Below, piece after piece: positions 1 through 14,481 of a DNA stretch of 64,000 nucleotides. Both the position numbers and the translations under genes were made by a program. The stretch's first letter is position 1. Each line of letters opens with the position of its first letter. The notes beneath the pieces are model-generated. The model was not told the DNA's origin. It worked only from the letters and a program-made list of their open reading frames with translations, and did not search any database. The stretch is from Struthio camelus (taxonomy: Eukaryota > Chordata > Aves > Struthioniformes > Struthionidae), in NCBI RefSeq assembly GCF_040807025.1, contig NC_090947.1:9052001-9116000 (forward strand), given 5' to 3'.

Positions 1-1404
1 ACAAGCGACTAGAGTTGCATTATTCCACTGCGTTACAGTATTTTAGAAAATTGACCCATAAAGACAACCCAGACAGATGACTGGATGTGCTTAAACAGAT
101 CAGCTTTTGTCACACTAAAGACGGCCTTACGGTTATGACGTGGGACCAGGACTTTGGATGTTCTGTCTATGCCACATGCATCCTGTTTGACCAGGGGAAG
201 TCATTTGACCCCTCCATGCCTCAGCCCTGAGGTCAGTGGAACAGCTTTGGAAGGAAATTAAATTGGGTTTTAGTCTAAAATAGAAGACAAACAAAGCAGT
301 CACATTTTCCGTTCACTTTGCGTGATGCAAAGTCTTCCAAGGGGATCAAAACTCTCTGGACACTGTGCAAATTAGCATCCAATTTAATTACACAGGCCTT
401 TTATGCCACCTAGTTGGGCCGCAGCCAGTGCAGCCTCTCACACTTGGCCCTCATCACTTCAAAAATTTACAGAGTGGGCCAAGGGAAGAACTTATTCATT
501 GTCTGTGTTAGTTAAAAGTTAACACAAATATTTGAGTGGCAATCACTAAATCTATTTGTTCAGTGCGGTAAGCAGCGCTCACAGCCTTTGCTTGGCCAGC
601 TAAGGTGATGTCAGAGGTTAAAATCATGGCCCCCAAGTTCACAGGAAAATCATGGTTTGCAGAGTTGGCTGTCTCAACAGTTAACTGCATAAAAAGGGAT
701 ATATTACACAACCTCTCCTTTTAATATCTTTACAAATAATTCTGGGCTTTTCACATTCCATGTATATGATCTATGGCTATGGCTAAAGGAAAGCTGACTT
801 GATTGACTCACTTCAATTTTGCCAGTTGCAAGAGTCAGATCTTAGAAAACAACTAGATTTTCAAAAGGTCACTGCCTGCTTGTCATGCCGTGTCTCAGCA
901 AGTCTGCCTGGCTATTGAATTCATTTGAAAGAAAACTCAAAGAAAACTTTATGGGACTTTTGGGATGCTACATTTTTAATTTATCTGCCTTCAAAACCAT
1001 AAATATGAAATTCACCTAGCAGTTTATCTGTGGAATTCAAAACACAGATGGCTGAGCAAGTTTAGAGGTTTATACTTCTGTCCGGAATGTATTTTTACAA
1101 AGACATCAGCAAAGATCCTAAAACTCACAGGGAATACTGACAAGATTACAAACTAGCTGTCACGGACTCCTGTGTATGTATTTCTTCCTCAAAAAAAACC
1201 AAAACCAAGATGACCACTTGACTCCAGATAGAAACAATCCTATAGCAGGAAGTGCCTGATCTTTCATACTTAAAAATATATATATATATAAAAATAACTA
1301 TGCTATAATTTAAGCCTAAATCCGGCCCTGCAGATAAAGCTACTAGGAAATCAGCGTTTTGATTTGGTATATACAAGAGTAGAATCAAGACTTGGTTGTA
1401 TGTT

Positions 1405-1444
1405 CCCTCCCTCCCTCCCTCCCTCTCTCTCACACACACACACT
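1405..1444. repeat. Microsatellite (CCCT)n-(CT)n-(CA)n
   Basis: Five CCC runs separated by single T bases (1405-1423) pass into CT and then CA dinucleotides. On the minus strand this reads as five GGG runs with one-base loops, a canonical G-quadruplex pattern. Confidence 0.9.
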
Positions 1445-4442
1445 CCCACCCCTTGACTATTGTTCTAATGAACACTAGATATATGTTAATGAACCTATAT
1501 CATAAGCTGTCCTGAATTCAATAGCTAGAATAGGTCATATGGTAGGTATGATATGTGACTGGAAACCTTTTCAAGCACAATGTAGAAATAATTGTTCTAG
1601 CAGACAAGTCAAGACTGCAAATAAGCATCACTCTCCCTGATGACTCTCAGTGAAGCAGCGTTAAAAATGCATATGCAGTGAGCAGGCAGACATTTCCTGC
1701 AATTTATGCCAAAAGCAATGTTCTTTAAGCAAGACCAAACATGACCTTCTTAGTCATAGCACACCACTCCATCTGTGGTATTGAAGCCATTTGACCAGAT
1801 AATCACCTCATAACACTTTACCCAGACAAACTGAGTTTACAGCAAGATGAACAAACCCTTCTAGGGCAGACTCAGTTAATACTTACAAAAGAACGATTTC
1901 AGACGAGTACTTTTGCTGCCACAGAAATATCAAAGAGCAAAGAAAAAAAATCCAACTTTATACTTAAATAACACCGCTGTAATAGGAAAAATATCTGCAG
2001 CAGGTCTGGCTTGAATATAACAAATCATCCAGACAATGGCTGCAATTGAGCGGCATACCATTTCCACCATCAGGGAACTCATAAATGCCGGCAGCCAGCA
2101 ACTGTGTATCATCAAAAGTGATTTATTTTCATGCACATCCCAAGCACCAAGACCTCCACCCTCAGAGAAGACACAAACTCGGATGTCTGTGGTGAGGGTC
2201 ATGTGGTAACACTTGTTAGTGCTGGCTCCTGCTCTCATTCCATTCTTTAGTACAGCTAAAAGTACAAATATCTTTTTAATATTCCTTTTGTATGTAAGGG
2301 GTTGCTGTAACAACTACAAGTCTATTACGCAACCCCAAATATCTTATAGTGCCAAGCACAGTTAAGAACAGAAGAGATGATATCTGCGAAACATTTAAAA
2401 TGGTTCTGTTCTGGGAAAAACAAACAAACAAACAAAAGACCAAAGCATCCTTACAAGTAGATACAAATAGAAGTTTAGGAAAACCGTGCCACCTGAGATT
2501 TAAATTGTGATCTTACGTGATCGTATATCGTATCTGTCAGTACTGTCTGACTAAGTGTTTACATAAGCAATCATAACGTCCTACCGCTCACGCCCCAAGC
2601 GAGCTGGGCTCACGTGGCAAGTATCACCAGTCTGCCTTACGGAAAAGGAGGTAGAGAAGGACCTACAGGAAGGCTTTGATTGAACCAGGCACTAAACCTG
2701 TAATACCTGCCTGGTGCCTCAACCACAGACCAATCCTCCTTTCTTAAACAAAGCACTAATCCCCTGTTCACAACAGCATGGAGACGTTGTGTCTTCCCCT
2801 CTGGTAGTCCTTCACCCTCTGGAGAAGAGATCCTGCCTGGGTTTCCCCCGACTGTACCAGAGGGGGCCAGCACTTCCCTGGGCAGCCCTTGCAGACTCTG
2901 TTTGGATTTCTCTATAATGAAGATAAACTGAACCTGAACCTACAGCGTTTGCCTAACATGCATATTAATCTGGTACTGCAGGTGCAGGACATACCTCAGA
3001 GCTGTCAAGCACACCTCCCTGATGATCAAGCCGAGCAGGGACACCATGTATCATATTGGTTGTGTCTTCAGCACAGAGGACATGCATGCTAACGAAATTT
3101 TGTTCCAGGGAAGTTTCACATGTTTTCTATTCCTTCCCAAATGCCAGCAGTCTTTTCTCTGGCTAACTGCCAAGACAATAACTGCATACCTACAGCAAAG
3201 GAGACGCCCTTTTTTAAATTTTTTTTTCATCTTCACAGTGACTGGATTGATAAGATAATGAATGCTTGTATTTCCAATTAAACACAGCTTTTTATGGTTT
3301 TCATTGAAACGTTAAATGGAATTGTTATTTCACAATTGTTTCCCGTTTGTGACGGAACAAGGTTTTGGATAGAGTTCCTATGATCATTACGCTTCGCTGC
3401 ACATGTTTTTATAATGATTGTGCTCCTTCAGCAAACACATGCTTTAATCACAACTCCCTCCTAACAGGGAGGACCAAAGTGAGAACAGAGAATAAAGAGT
3501 GAATATAGAGGTTTCTTTCAGAATAGCAACTGTTGTGTCAGCAGATTGATTAATGCCAATTTAACATATGCTAGACAACAGCCATTCTGAAACTACCACA
3601 GCGTGACAACAGGTCATCATCAAAAAATCAGAACATCCTCCTCCAACAAGATATGGAATCTCTATTACATTACAGACAAAAAACAGGTTACAATCTGTTA
3701 TACTTACAGTCCTTTCAACAAGAAGAGTTAAGAGCTAACCCCTGGGAAAATTAGCAACACAGCTCATTCCTCAAATATGCCTTCTTCTATCCTGTTTTAC
3801 TTTACATATTCATTTTTCAGTCACTTCTGCCAGTATGTTTGGTTATGTACTGCCCTGTAAATTTTAACTCTATTCTTATAGGTTAACTCTACTGCTCATT
3901 AAATCTACATCAGCAGTTACTTCTAGCACGATTGCAACATTGCTATGGTTATATTACTCCTGACACATACTTTCGCACTGGTTTATCAGAACATCCAATT
4001 CTGAAACAGCGCTAGTAGATAAGCCAAGAATTTCAACTGATGAGATAACACGCTTCATTTTGTCCTCACAGTTAATACACTAGAGTCACTGTGTCCCGTA
4101 GACTAAGAGTATTTACTTCTGTGTGAGCATATCTTTAATATCCCCACTCATACAAAGCTAATTCTTTTATTTACTTTAAGCTCAGGTCTCAAATAATCCC
4201 TGCCTGCATTTCTGCAAACCTGAAAACTTCATACTGTTAAAATAATTTCAGGAGGGTTGGATATCTATCTATCTCCCTAATATGCCATTGGGAACACTCC
4301 CTAACACTGATGAGACTAGATGGCACCTATGATTATGGTATTAAACTAGAAGCCTGGAAATACTGGCTCTACAGCCTTCCCATATTACCTTTGCAAATCG
4401 CTCCTATTTCATACTGAATTTGACTCCACCAGATAAGGAACA

Positions 4443-4460
4443 CCCCCCCCCCCCCCCCCC
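4443..4460. repeat. Poly-C homopolymer, 18 nt
   Basis: An uninterrupted run of 18 C is followed directly by GGG. Length at such runs is unreliable in assemblies. Confidence 0.9.
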
Positions 4461-5246
4461 GGGAAGAGTTCGGGATACCCATGACATGTTACTCAGCTCT
4501 CCTGTATGGACAATGGTTCTTCACATTTCTGAACCACCTCAGTGGAAGGATGTGAAGCTAAACTCATTGAAAGAGGATCACCAGAAAGAAGAAACAGGAT
4601 TGTAAAATGTGGAATTACATGGATGCTACAGTGCCTACTGTTTTCTAATTACTATTTTACTCCCTCGTTCATCTAGCAAGCTTCAAAAGAGAACAAAACT
4701 TGCTGTGCCAGGCTCACACTCGCTGAAAGAGGCAAGTATTTTATGTAAGGAAAGTACCCAAAGGCCCTAGCCTTTGAGATCAAAGCCTCTTTGGTTCTAG
4801 GCACTATATAAGCACATAATGAGACACAATTCCTTCTTGGTTTATAATTAAAATAGAATAAACAGACACAAGGAGGGTAGGGAAAAGAACAGAATTATCT
4901 TGTCTAAACCAAACAGCAGATTCAAAGGTGGAGCTGAAGACAAACTCAGACCTTGCCAAAAGAATGAAGAGGCAAATATATTTTGTGGATAGAGAATAAA
5001 GGTGTTGGTTCTTCATACTGGTGCCTCATGACTCTTGAAATACATCGTCTGAGAAGTATCAAGAAGGCCCACGAGAGAGGTATTAGGGTGGGAAGGAAAG
5101 AAACAAACACATTTGGGAGAAGAAAGATGAAGAGAGGGTTAACAGAAACAGGAACGCATTGCTCCCATCTCCCAGATTACCTTTCTATGGTCTAATTAGC
5201 AACCCAAGAATCCTAAAAGTTAAAACTGCAAATATTCATACTCTCC

Positions 5247-5260
5247 CCACTAGATGGCGC
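5247..5260 (+). promoter_or_regulatory. CTCF-like binding motif
   Basis: The sequence CCACTAGATGGCGC fits the vertebrate CTCF core (CCASYAGRKGGCRS) at all 14 positions compared. It is the best CTCF match I see in the window and lies about 15 kb upstream of the ZDBF2 promoter. Occupancy is not shown by sequence. Confidence 0.55.
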
Positions 5261-8200
5261 ATGTTTTTCTCCCAAGTTCAGAGCTTCAAACAACCCCCCA
5301 TTTCGCCTCCTTTCTCTGCAAGTGGTGTCCAAGTGTTCTAAGCGCCTTAGATTGACTGACCTGCCCAAAAAGGAAAAAACAATCCTCAAAAACTCAAGCC
5401 AAAAAAATAAACAGATATTGAAGCTTGTGGGATAAACTATGAGGATCTTAACTGGTTTGGCTTCCATCCTCATACAAGCAAACCTTCAGTGGATTTATCT
5501 AAACATACTCGAGCTAGCAGTTGGTACTAAATGGCCTATGGTAGTGGATATGTGAAAAGTGCCTATATAGCAACTCTCAATAGCTTTAAGGTCAAGCAAA
5601 TACAAGAATTAATACACTAGTCTCTTCTTCTCTTGCACTGGTAATTGATGAAAAAGTACTTTGACCAAGGAAATGACCAGAGGAGAAGGATCCCACACAA
5701 GAGAAGGGATGCTTAATTCTCTCTGTGTGCACTGAAGTCATCCCTGTTAAATGCTGTGACTTAGAGTTTTGTAAAGATCTGCCAGAGAGAGGAGACTAAT
5801 AGTAGACACTAGAAGCTGAGGACATGGCAAGAACAATGGTCTTGACGAGTAACTTCTGGGGAAAGAGCAAGTGCTCATGCTGAGCTCCCCTAGAAACGCT
5901 CTGTTTCCTTTGAGGAGACATGTTTCTTCTGTCTCAAGAGCCACGAGGACACTGTACAGTAGCAGTAGGTGTTGGGGAGTTGATCCGTGCATGGTGGCAT
6001 TTTCCCCTCTGAAACCTAATGCCTCTTGGTCACTGCCCTTCCCAGTCACAGCAGCCCTCTCATCTGGCAATCTGGCAGGAGAAGCTGCTCCTCCCACTTA
6101 CTCTCTTGCAAAGCGAGCAACATTGTGCAACCACTAGCTTCAGACCGAAGGAATCTAAATCAAACCTTTATCAGAAAATAATGATTGAAAATAAACCAAA
6201 CATCCAGCCACCACAGTGACAGAGACACAGCTTAACTGTTGGCACATTCCATCAGACACAATGAATAAACAAACTAACCCTAAGAGCGCTCAGCCTGCAG
6301 TCCTCTGCAAAATCAGCTCCTTATTGCTTGGAATAGCAGTTATTCACTAAAAGATAATATCCAAGAGCACATGACAAACTTTGTGGCTTTTCAGAAACAC
6401 AGGCAGAAGGTCATTTATTAAGATAACTGGCTTGCCAGTTGCTAGTAGACACAATTATAAATTCACCTCTTGAATCAAGCTATCTATCAGAAATAAACAC
6501 GATTCTAACAGCTTTTCAGAAGTTATTTATTAAGCTGTCAGCGGAGAAGGAACTTATTAGAACAAAAAGGAAGAATTTATAATGTATACAACATATAAAT
6601 TGCAATATTGTCATCAACAGTTTATCCCTGCCCCCATGAGTTCAGTGAAAAGTTGTGGTCAGATCCGGCCAATGAATCCCTATACAGAGCTTCCGTGACT
6701 AATGATCCCTCTCTGCAAATGCAGTTATAGAATCTAGACCATACGTTTGTTCTCCAGGGTTGAATGCTCTCTGCTGTGCCAGAATCAAAGGGATTCTAAG
6801 TGCAACTCTAGGATCACTCACAGTGTATATACAAAAGCCTCGGGATTAAGGTAAACTTGATAAAACCTCTATTCTGTCCAGTTTGCCTGGCAAAAGCAGC
6901 TGATAATGTTTTAAAGTTGGGCAGAAGCTGCAGTGTTATTAAACAATGCTAAACTGGGTTATGAGAATGTTTGCATTTCCTAATTCAACACAGGCAAAGC
7001 AATAATATGGAGCTAGTGAAAGTAAGCTGTCATAAGCAAGTTAATCCTGAATCACAGTTTCCACAAACCTGATTTGACTAATTCTTGCACCCTGATACAC
7101 TCTCACTCTCTCTCTCTGTTTCCTCCTTAGCTATGAATTAATAATCATGTAAAATTATGCAATAATACAATTTAATTTAATTAGAAAGCAAGTGAGTTCT
7201 AATTCTTAGGGACTCTATACTAATCTTATTGCAAGTCTACAAAAACATTTATGGGGTATTTTTTTGCTTTGCAATAGATCGTATTTTGAAAGGCTACAGA
7301 TGACAATGATGTGGTTATCTCGAAGTCTGAACAGGAGGTTGAATCCTATACTGTTTCATGGTGCGATGATATGAAAGGGTTCACATTATCTTGTCCCCTC
7401 TCAGGAAACACCGTTGTTCATAACAGCTAGATGCACATCCTTCTAGCTTATTTCACGACTAGCATATGCGTACACATCTTCCAGTTCCACTCATAGGAGT
7501 CCTTTTTAATTCGGCACCAGTGTAATTCTTCAGATTTTGTTAATCTGTAACCGGGAGTGATTTTCAGTTTCTGCTCTAGAATCTATTTAGTTCAGACCCA
7601 ACACACTGGAATTTGGTACGGCTGTTGGAAACATACTACCCTTAAGCAATTCAAACAAATTATAACCGACATACAAGGTTACAGAGAAAGACTAACAGAT
7701 TCTTATTTAAGTCGAGGTCATTTAGCATTCTTTGGCAGGATACAGGAATTCTTGAAGTGGATATAAATGCATTAGGAAGCCACTAAAAATTAAATTCACA
7801 CCTACTTTCATATCATTTCACGCTGGCAGTCTAGTTCAAAATAATCTTTGAAATAAAGAGTATCAGGTTCTTTTTAAGAAGTCCCTTTAGTCAGCGTGCA
7901 CTACACTACATTACAGGATGCAAGAGCTGTTTTTGTACCTGCAGAAACGCATTCATTTGGAAGAGAGAGAGAGACAGAGAGAAAGGTTTAAAACATAACA
8001 GAGAAATGGACCTACCCTGTTTAGCTCTTTGGAAGGAAGTGCACTGTAAATCGGGGATGCGATCTCTGCAGCAGAGGGAAGAGTGAAGCGATCTGCAAAG
8101 TTCAGAGCGACTTCAGTGTGATTCCAGCTGCTTCACTTGGCTACTGCCTTCCTTCTAATAAAGCTGCAGAATGATATAACACAGTGTTTGTTTTCAGCTG

Positions 8201-8734
8201 TGAGGAAGTTGTTTCCAACTTCCCTTGGTTTTCTAGACCCAGTTTTGAAATATTGCCTTTTTTTGTAATCCCAGTATTTCACCAAAAATAAATGTTAGAC
8301 ATCTGAATGAATCATTTTGGTTGGTGTCCAAGCAAGCAACAGATGTGGTGGTTGATGAATGGAAATGGACCTTACAGTTGCAAGCTGCTTTTTCTTAAGC
8401 AGAGAAAAGGCTTGAACAGTATTTCTTTGTCGGCGTGCACTCTGGTTTACAGAAAATAATGTTGAATGAACAGAAAGTTGCTTTTAAAGCTACACTGAAA
8501 GTATCATTTTGTAACTGTACAATGTGTTACATTATGCCTTCATTTTGTATTTATGTTTAGTAGATTCATATCCTTTTGTACCTAAGAGAGAGCCGAGCTC
8601 CTCAAAACACCAGCAATCAGTCCCTCTGCCAGTCAGGCAGCGTCAGAGCTTTGAACTGGCTTTTAGGAGACTCTTCTTGATTTCCAGTTCTATCAAGAAC
8701 CTGCTGTGATTGCAGTGATTGCCGCCAGGCCTCA

Positions 8735-8812
8735 TCACTTCCCTGAACCTTAGCTTTTCAGTTGGTAAAATTGTAATATTATTCCTCTAATACCTACATA
8801 CTATAGCTTCAC
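8735..8812 (+). repeat. Probable MIR-like SINE fragment
   Basis: The stretch resembles the MIR core: 'cctgaacctta', then 'agttggtaaaattg', then 'taatattattcctctaatacctacat', the degenerate counterpart of the usual 'cctcagtttcc..tgtaaaatggg..taatacctacc' pattern. It is strongly diverged. Confidence 0.4.
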
Positions 8813-11800
8813 CTGATTCTGGCGGTACTGCGCTCATTTGGAATCATACCGTTTTTAAACCAGCTGAGGAGCTGTCAGCCTACTGAATCTTGTAAATGGA
8901 AGCAGTAAAATAATAACTAGTGGTACTCCTCTGTCGTTAATGCAAAACATGCAAAATCTACAACACTGTTGGAATCTAAATCAATTCCAAATTTTTCAGA
9001 TATCAACACTACTGTTCCCATTGAACAACTGAAAAAACAGAAGAGGGAAGCGCTCAGTGAGAAGCGGCAATGCTCACACTTCAGCATCTAGGTAGTGAGG
9101 CTATTAGTTTTAAGCACTTCTGTTACGGTCCAGAGATCGTAGAGTCTCTTAACAAGAACCAGTTAACTCCTTTCAGCAAAATCACCCTGCTTCCTCTTCT
9201 CCCAGTACAGTTTAAAAAATTGATATCTTGCACATGTAAAAAGTTATGAATGAATGAAAGGTGGAGATTATGCTACAATGGGATACAGAGTCCCTGACAC
9301 TGGAGGAAAGGGGTGGCAAGGTCTGACCTGTGCAGGGAATTCATGAGACAGGAGGCAAAGATTTTGCCCCTGGGAAGTGAAGGAGCGTCCTCAGTCCCTG
9401 GCCAGTGTACAGCTCTCCTCCATGGAATGAATAATCTGGGGCAAATCTTAAAAGCCTTACTTGACTGCTTGCTTTTGCCCCAGAGTAAACTCTAGTGAAT
9501 TAACAGGGGGTTGCCTGAAGAAAGACTCAAGGATCTCAGGATCTGGCACCTCTGTTATATGTTTCTTGCTATTTAAAGATTTCCTCTTTTCTCCAGGCAA
9601 CTGATAGGTGAACCTTTGCTAGAAAAAGCTCTTTTAATAGCACTTCTTTTGTAAATATTGGGATAAGGTAAATATAGGCCCTGTTGCAGAGCAGATCTGA
9701 GTATTTTGCTTGTAATGGCACATGAGTCTGTCTTCAGGTACTCTGCCAAATCCAGTTATTGTAGGGCAGTGAATTCTTGGGCTTGTTCAGTACTATTTCA
9801 GTAGGACAAAAGAGGAAATTAGAGGGTAAATAACCTCCACACACCATCTGCTGTAAAAGCAAAACCTCAGCAAGCAAAAGTATGCCATTTGCTTTTCCCG
9901 TCAGCACAGGATGCATTCTGGAGTGTGGAATGCATTCTGGCAGGTCTGGGGCCATGAGGAATTGTCCTTAAGGGGCTGTTTCCTTCACCATAAACTGGAA
10001 CAGACTTGTGACTGCTCTAATACGTACTGGGATGATAGTTTGACTTCATCATCATCCAAAAGCAAAGGGAGGATTAAACTTCACACAGTAATTTTCCTCG
10101 CCCTTCCTGCCACTGTGCCAAATATGAAATCACAACAGCTAAAGATCCAGAAGACATTTTGTGGAGAAAAAAATTTCCATAGAAATGGAGTTTTTTTTTT
10201 TCCCCAAGTACAGCAGATTACTAAATTTAAAAGAGAATTTTTCTACTAATATGACCTACATACCTTTTCTCCCCTTCAAATGAAAGGGGCTTTTGCGCTA
10301 ATAAGCAATTGCCAGATTTGCACAGTATAATCAGTATGTGCAATATATTTGGGAGCAAAAAAAAAGAGAATAGAATTTTACAGAGAAAAGTGCATTTAAT
10401 CTGAAAGAATTTTGTTTTGTTCATTTTATATTCAGAACGAAATATAGCATTTTATTCTTCTACGGTTTTGATCAACCGCAGTGGGAGTCTTAAATCCCTG
10501 AAGAATGTAAGGTTGAGCCCTAAACTTTTCCTTGTTTTATTTCCTTCTATGGCCAGACATAGTAAAAATTGGAGTGGTGAGTTCCAGATTACAAGGCTTT
10601 TCAGTATATGCTTTCATGCAACCTAGTAACCATTACTACCATTTTACCAGTGTCATATTTTCAGACAATTTTGTGAATGTTATATCATTGGAACAAAGCT
10701 AATGGGAAAATTTGTCTCTGGTTTGTTCTGAGGTCTTGTTTTTCTGCTTGGAAGTTGTGCTTATATATTTTGTCATGTCATTTTGCTTTCTCAGGGGGGT
10801 TAGTTAAGTTAGGTTTGGGGGTTCTTTCTCTGCAGCAGGGTAAGTGTGGCAATATGCCAAAGCTATTCTGAAGAGGGACATGCATTCACCAGCATAGAGC
10901 GCATGCAGAATTTGCAGGGAGGTGGAAACACTGATTTATATCTGTTGGAAAAAGAACAAAGGAGAGCGTTTTCATGCAAATTATAGATTCTGGGGTGTCC
11001 AGTAGTAAATAAACTAGGTCCATTGAAAAACAAATGGGTTTTAAAAGCACTTTCAATCCCCGAATTTTTTTTTTTAAGTATGCCACAAAGGAAAACAAAT
11101 GGCAGACTATGAAAACAAAGACATAGAAGAAAAGCCTTCAGAAAGAGATACTTCACTAGTGTTAACTAAAGCATAAATTACATAACAGTTAACAAAAAGA
11201 AAGTAGTTTTAATTTACCAGGATTACAAACAGCTGCCTGATAGTTCTGATAATTATTTCCTACTGCTGGGACCACTGGATCTTATCAAGCTGCCTTTTAG
11301 TATGGACAGATACTCAAATAATCTCAGCACTAAAGAACACCTCAAACTAAATTCCATACATATTAATTCAATTACAATGAATCAACCATGAATTTGCAGA
11401 CTAAGTCAACAAAAAGATATTTTGTATTTCTCAGGGTTAATTTAAGTCAAGCAACACAAGAAAGAAATTGCTTACAAAGTCACTTACTTTTTTGAGGATT
11501 CAGCTGTTTACAGTTCTGTTTTTTAAATTATTCACTGTTCCTTTGTCCTCACTGTTTGAATTAGCACCTCATCGATTAATATCCCCTCTGGAAAGAGAGT
11601 TTAACTACCCAGCAATCAGGAAAAGGGTAATTTCCTCCCTTCCTGTGAAACCAATGGCTACTTCACGCCTATCCTTTCGGTAAAGCTGTAATGTTTACTT
11701 GTGGCTTAACTGCCCACTATACGCCCTCGTCAGCGACTATGACTGACAGCGTTCTCCAGCGACAAGTTTAACCCAAACCATATGATGAAGGGAGGTTTTC

Positions 11801-12605
11801 CTCATTTAGGCAGGTCCACATCCTCTTTCTACTCAGATAATAGAAATCTGATGATTTTCATGTTTAGTACGTTGAAGAAATGGCAGTTCTTCAAAAGGCA
11901 AAATCCCTCATCTAACTATTGCCTTTGTCAGGTGAAAACACACAAGCACATAACAAAATGCTACATGTACGTGGGGGTGTGTATATGAATATGTAAATAC
12001 ACACACATATATATATGCATATACATACAAGTTTGAGCAGGATCTTTCAAAGCAGCCCTCCACGTTATTTCTGCCAACAAAATGAAAAGGCTGTTATAGT
12101 CCATGAAATCATGATGTAAAAATATGCAAATGTTACCCTGGATGATGAAGAATGATACCTGGAAAGAGTTACTGTTAGAAATAGCCTGTTTTCCATAGCT
12201 TGTGCTTTTACACTTGTACTTTTTCCTCATTTTCCACAAATGAGTAGTAATGGTTTTGCTATGTAACTTTCAGACCACAACTATTCAAATCCTGTATTCA
12301 CACGACAATAAAACGATAAGTTGAGATTATACCTACCACTCAGATGATACTTCAAAATCATGGAATTTTCAAAGGATGCCTTAACAAGGAACTTTCTGAT
12401 ATATCATTGAGTACTAAAGATTAGCTGCTGCTATTCAGTGACCATAACTAGCCAACTTGACAAACTACTATCTTCTCCCATAAAAAAAAAAAAAGAACGC
12501 TTGTGCTTGGAAAAAAAAATTAGAGAGAGCTACAGAGATTACAGAAACTAAACAACGCTTATGCAAACTACAGTTATTCCACTATGTGCTCCAGTCTTCA
12601 GTGCT

Positions 12606-12638
12606 ACAAACCTAAAAACTTAAAGTTTTTAGGTTTGT
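12606..12638. repeat. Perfect 33-bp palindrome
   Basis: Two 16-nt arms, beginning ACAAACCTAAAAACTT and ending in its exact reverse complement, are separated by one A. The arms show no mismatch. With so small a spacer it is more likely a DNA-level palindrome than an RNA hairpin precursor. Confidence 0.9.
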
Positions 12639-14314
12639 GTAAATTACCAGGAACTACTACAGACACTTCTCATGGGTTTTTAAAGGTTTGAGGAGACAAG
12701 GCCTCAGAAAGGAAGCCAGAGTTTACCATTATGCATCTAGTTGCCCTATGTGCAAATATGGAATGAGTCAGATGTCTGGGCAGGGCCCAAAGCCTAGCCA
12801 GCCTAGGTTCTCAGAAACCCAAAGTACAGAAATGAATCTCAGTCAACAGCCTTCAGAATTTTAGCTGCTTCCATCTACTTGGGATCCAAGTCAGTAGTAC
12901 AGTTGCCTACACCTGTTCTTTCAAAGAACTGAAATCTTATTTTCCTTTTAAAGTGCAACCTGTGGAGACACAGCCATCGTCCATTTTTTTACGTAACACA
13001 TCTTTTGGTTAAAACTCACTCTTTCACTGGGATTATATGATGGGGTTGCACACAAGGGACAGGACTCAGCAACCCAGGAGATCATTTAAGTTTCATGTTC
13101 TAAGTTCACCTATTAACAATTCACAGCTAAGTTGTTCAAGTTTGTCATGACAAAAACAAGCAGATTCCCAGGGAAGAGCAGATAACAAGTTCCAGCTCCT
13201 CAGTAGTCCACAGTCATTACTGCTCTGTCACTCTATTCAGAGACAACTGCTCTCACCTACTGTGCTGGCTGACACACTAACACTAACACACTGCAAATAT
13301 AGCAAGGACGAGGAGTTCTAATCACCTGCAAAAGACATAGAGCAAAGCTGATTCTTGGTACAAAATTAAGGACAACTCCCTGAAAATACACTAACAGAGA
13401 AGGCACCTGTATAGGGCAGATGGGTGATCAAGCAAGGTTGCTGCTTTGCAGAATTACTATTCAAAATCTTAACTATGAGAAACATCTATGCACATGTGGA
13501 ATCGTGCAACCTGCTGGCACTTTTTATAATACTGTCCAGCCACTGATATTGCTCAAGGTTCACGAGGACGCAAAGGCTATAAACTGGACTGTAGATCCTT
13601 GCATATAAATGAAGGATGGTTCCTGTCTGCCAGTGCAAATCAAATCCAAGTCAAGCTCAATCAACTACGGATGCTCTGAAAAAGCTGTGGTTGGTGGTTT
13701 CAGCATATACTTATTTGTATTTTTAAAGTTGCTTTTTATAGTCAGCGACATTTGTCAGACTGTTTTTCTGCTTGGTGCGTGTAAACAAATTTTGTGAAAG
13801 GTCCTGGGCAACCTGGACTCCATGGGGACCTAGGTTATTTATCCGTAGAAGTGAATGGGAGACAGGGAGCAGCAATGCAAGCTTCTCCCCACTGCTCTGC
13901 ATTTACTCCTCTCCTCTGACCATTCTCATGGGAGTGAGCATAGCTCTGCCTTGAAACTCTACCCAGCCCTTGGCCTCTCTGATGAGATGGATGCTAATTC
14001 ATCCCAATAAATACACTGCTTGTGATAAAGGCAAAGCAAATTATTAGCTTTGAAAAACGGCTTTTTCTAGTCCAGAGTTCAGTCCTCTCTCTGAAGTTAA
14101 CAACTCTCCCCCACTGATTTCAGTGAAAGCAAAACTAGCACTGTCTGTAGCACATTTTCAAAGGGCCCAGGGAAGGAAGCATGGACCAGTCCAAGCAAAC
14201 GCTCAGTTTATGAGCTAAAACACTAACACTTATTTTTCCCTTCTAGTTCCACTCCTTAAGTCATATCAAGCAGCACAAAGGTTAATTTTAACTCCTTTTC
14301 ACTTGTAATTACTA

Positions 14315-14333
14315 TTTTTTTTTTTTTTTTTTT
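14315..14333. repeat. Poly-T homopolymer, 19 nt
   Basis: An uninterrupted T run preceded by AT-rich unique sequence. No retroposed body is recognisable beside it. Confidence 0.9.
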
Positions 14334-14481
14334 AGGAAATAGACTACATGCCTCAAATTCAGCACTTAGTAGGAGGGTGGAAGCAGAAGTTGCATAGATT
14401 TTGAGACTACACTTGAAACATTTTCTGCAAAGGCTATTTAAGTAACTGTCTTTTAAAGCTCATTAATTCCAGCTGTAAATT

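Larger units (their letters stand above)
1..8000. other. Non-coding region upstream of ZDBF2, left part
   Basis: No reading frame here exceeds about 130 codons, and none looks like a known protein. The sequence is AT-rich with simple repeats: (TA)n at 1276-1291, (CCCT)n-(CT)n-(CA)n at 1405-1444, (CAAA)n at 2417-2437 and an 18-C run at 4443-4460. A CTCF-like motif sits at 5247-5260. In mammals GPR1 (CMKLR2) lies on this side of ZDBF2, but its single coding exon of about 350 codons is not present, so it must lie further left or be absent. Stretches such as 250-460 and 6860-7000 have the dense, non-repetitive look of conserved non-coding DNA, but that cannot be shown from one sequence. Confidence 0.6.
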
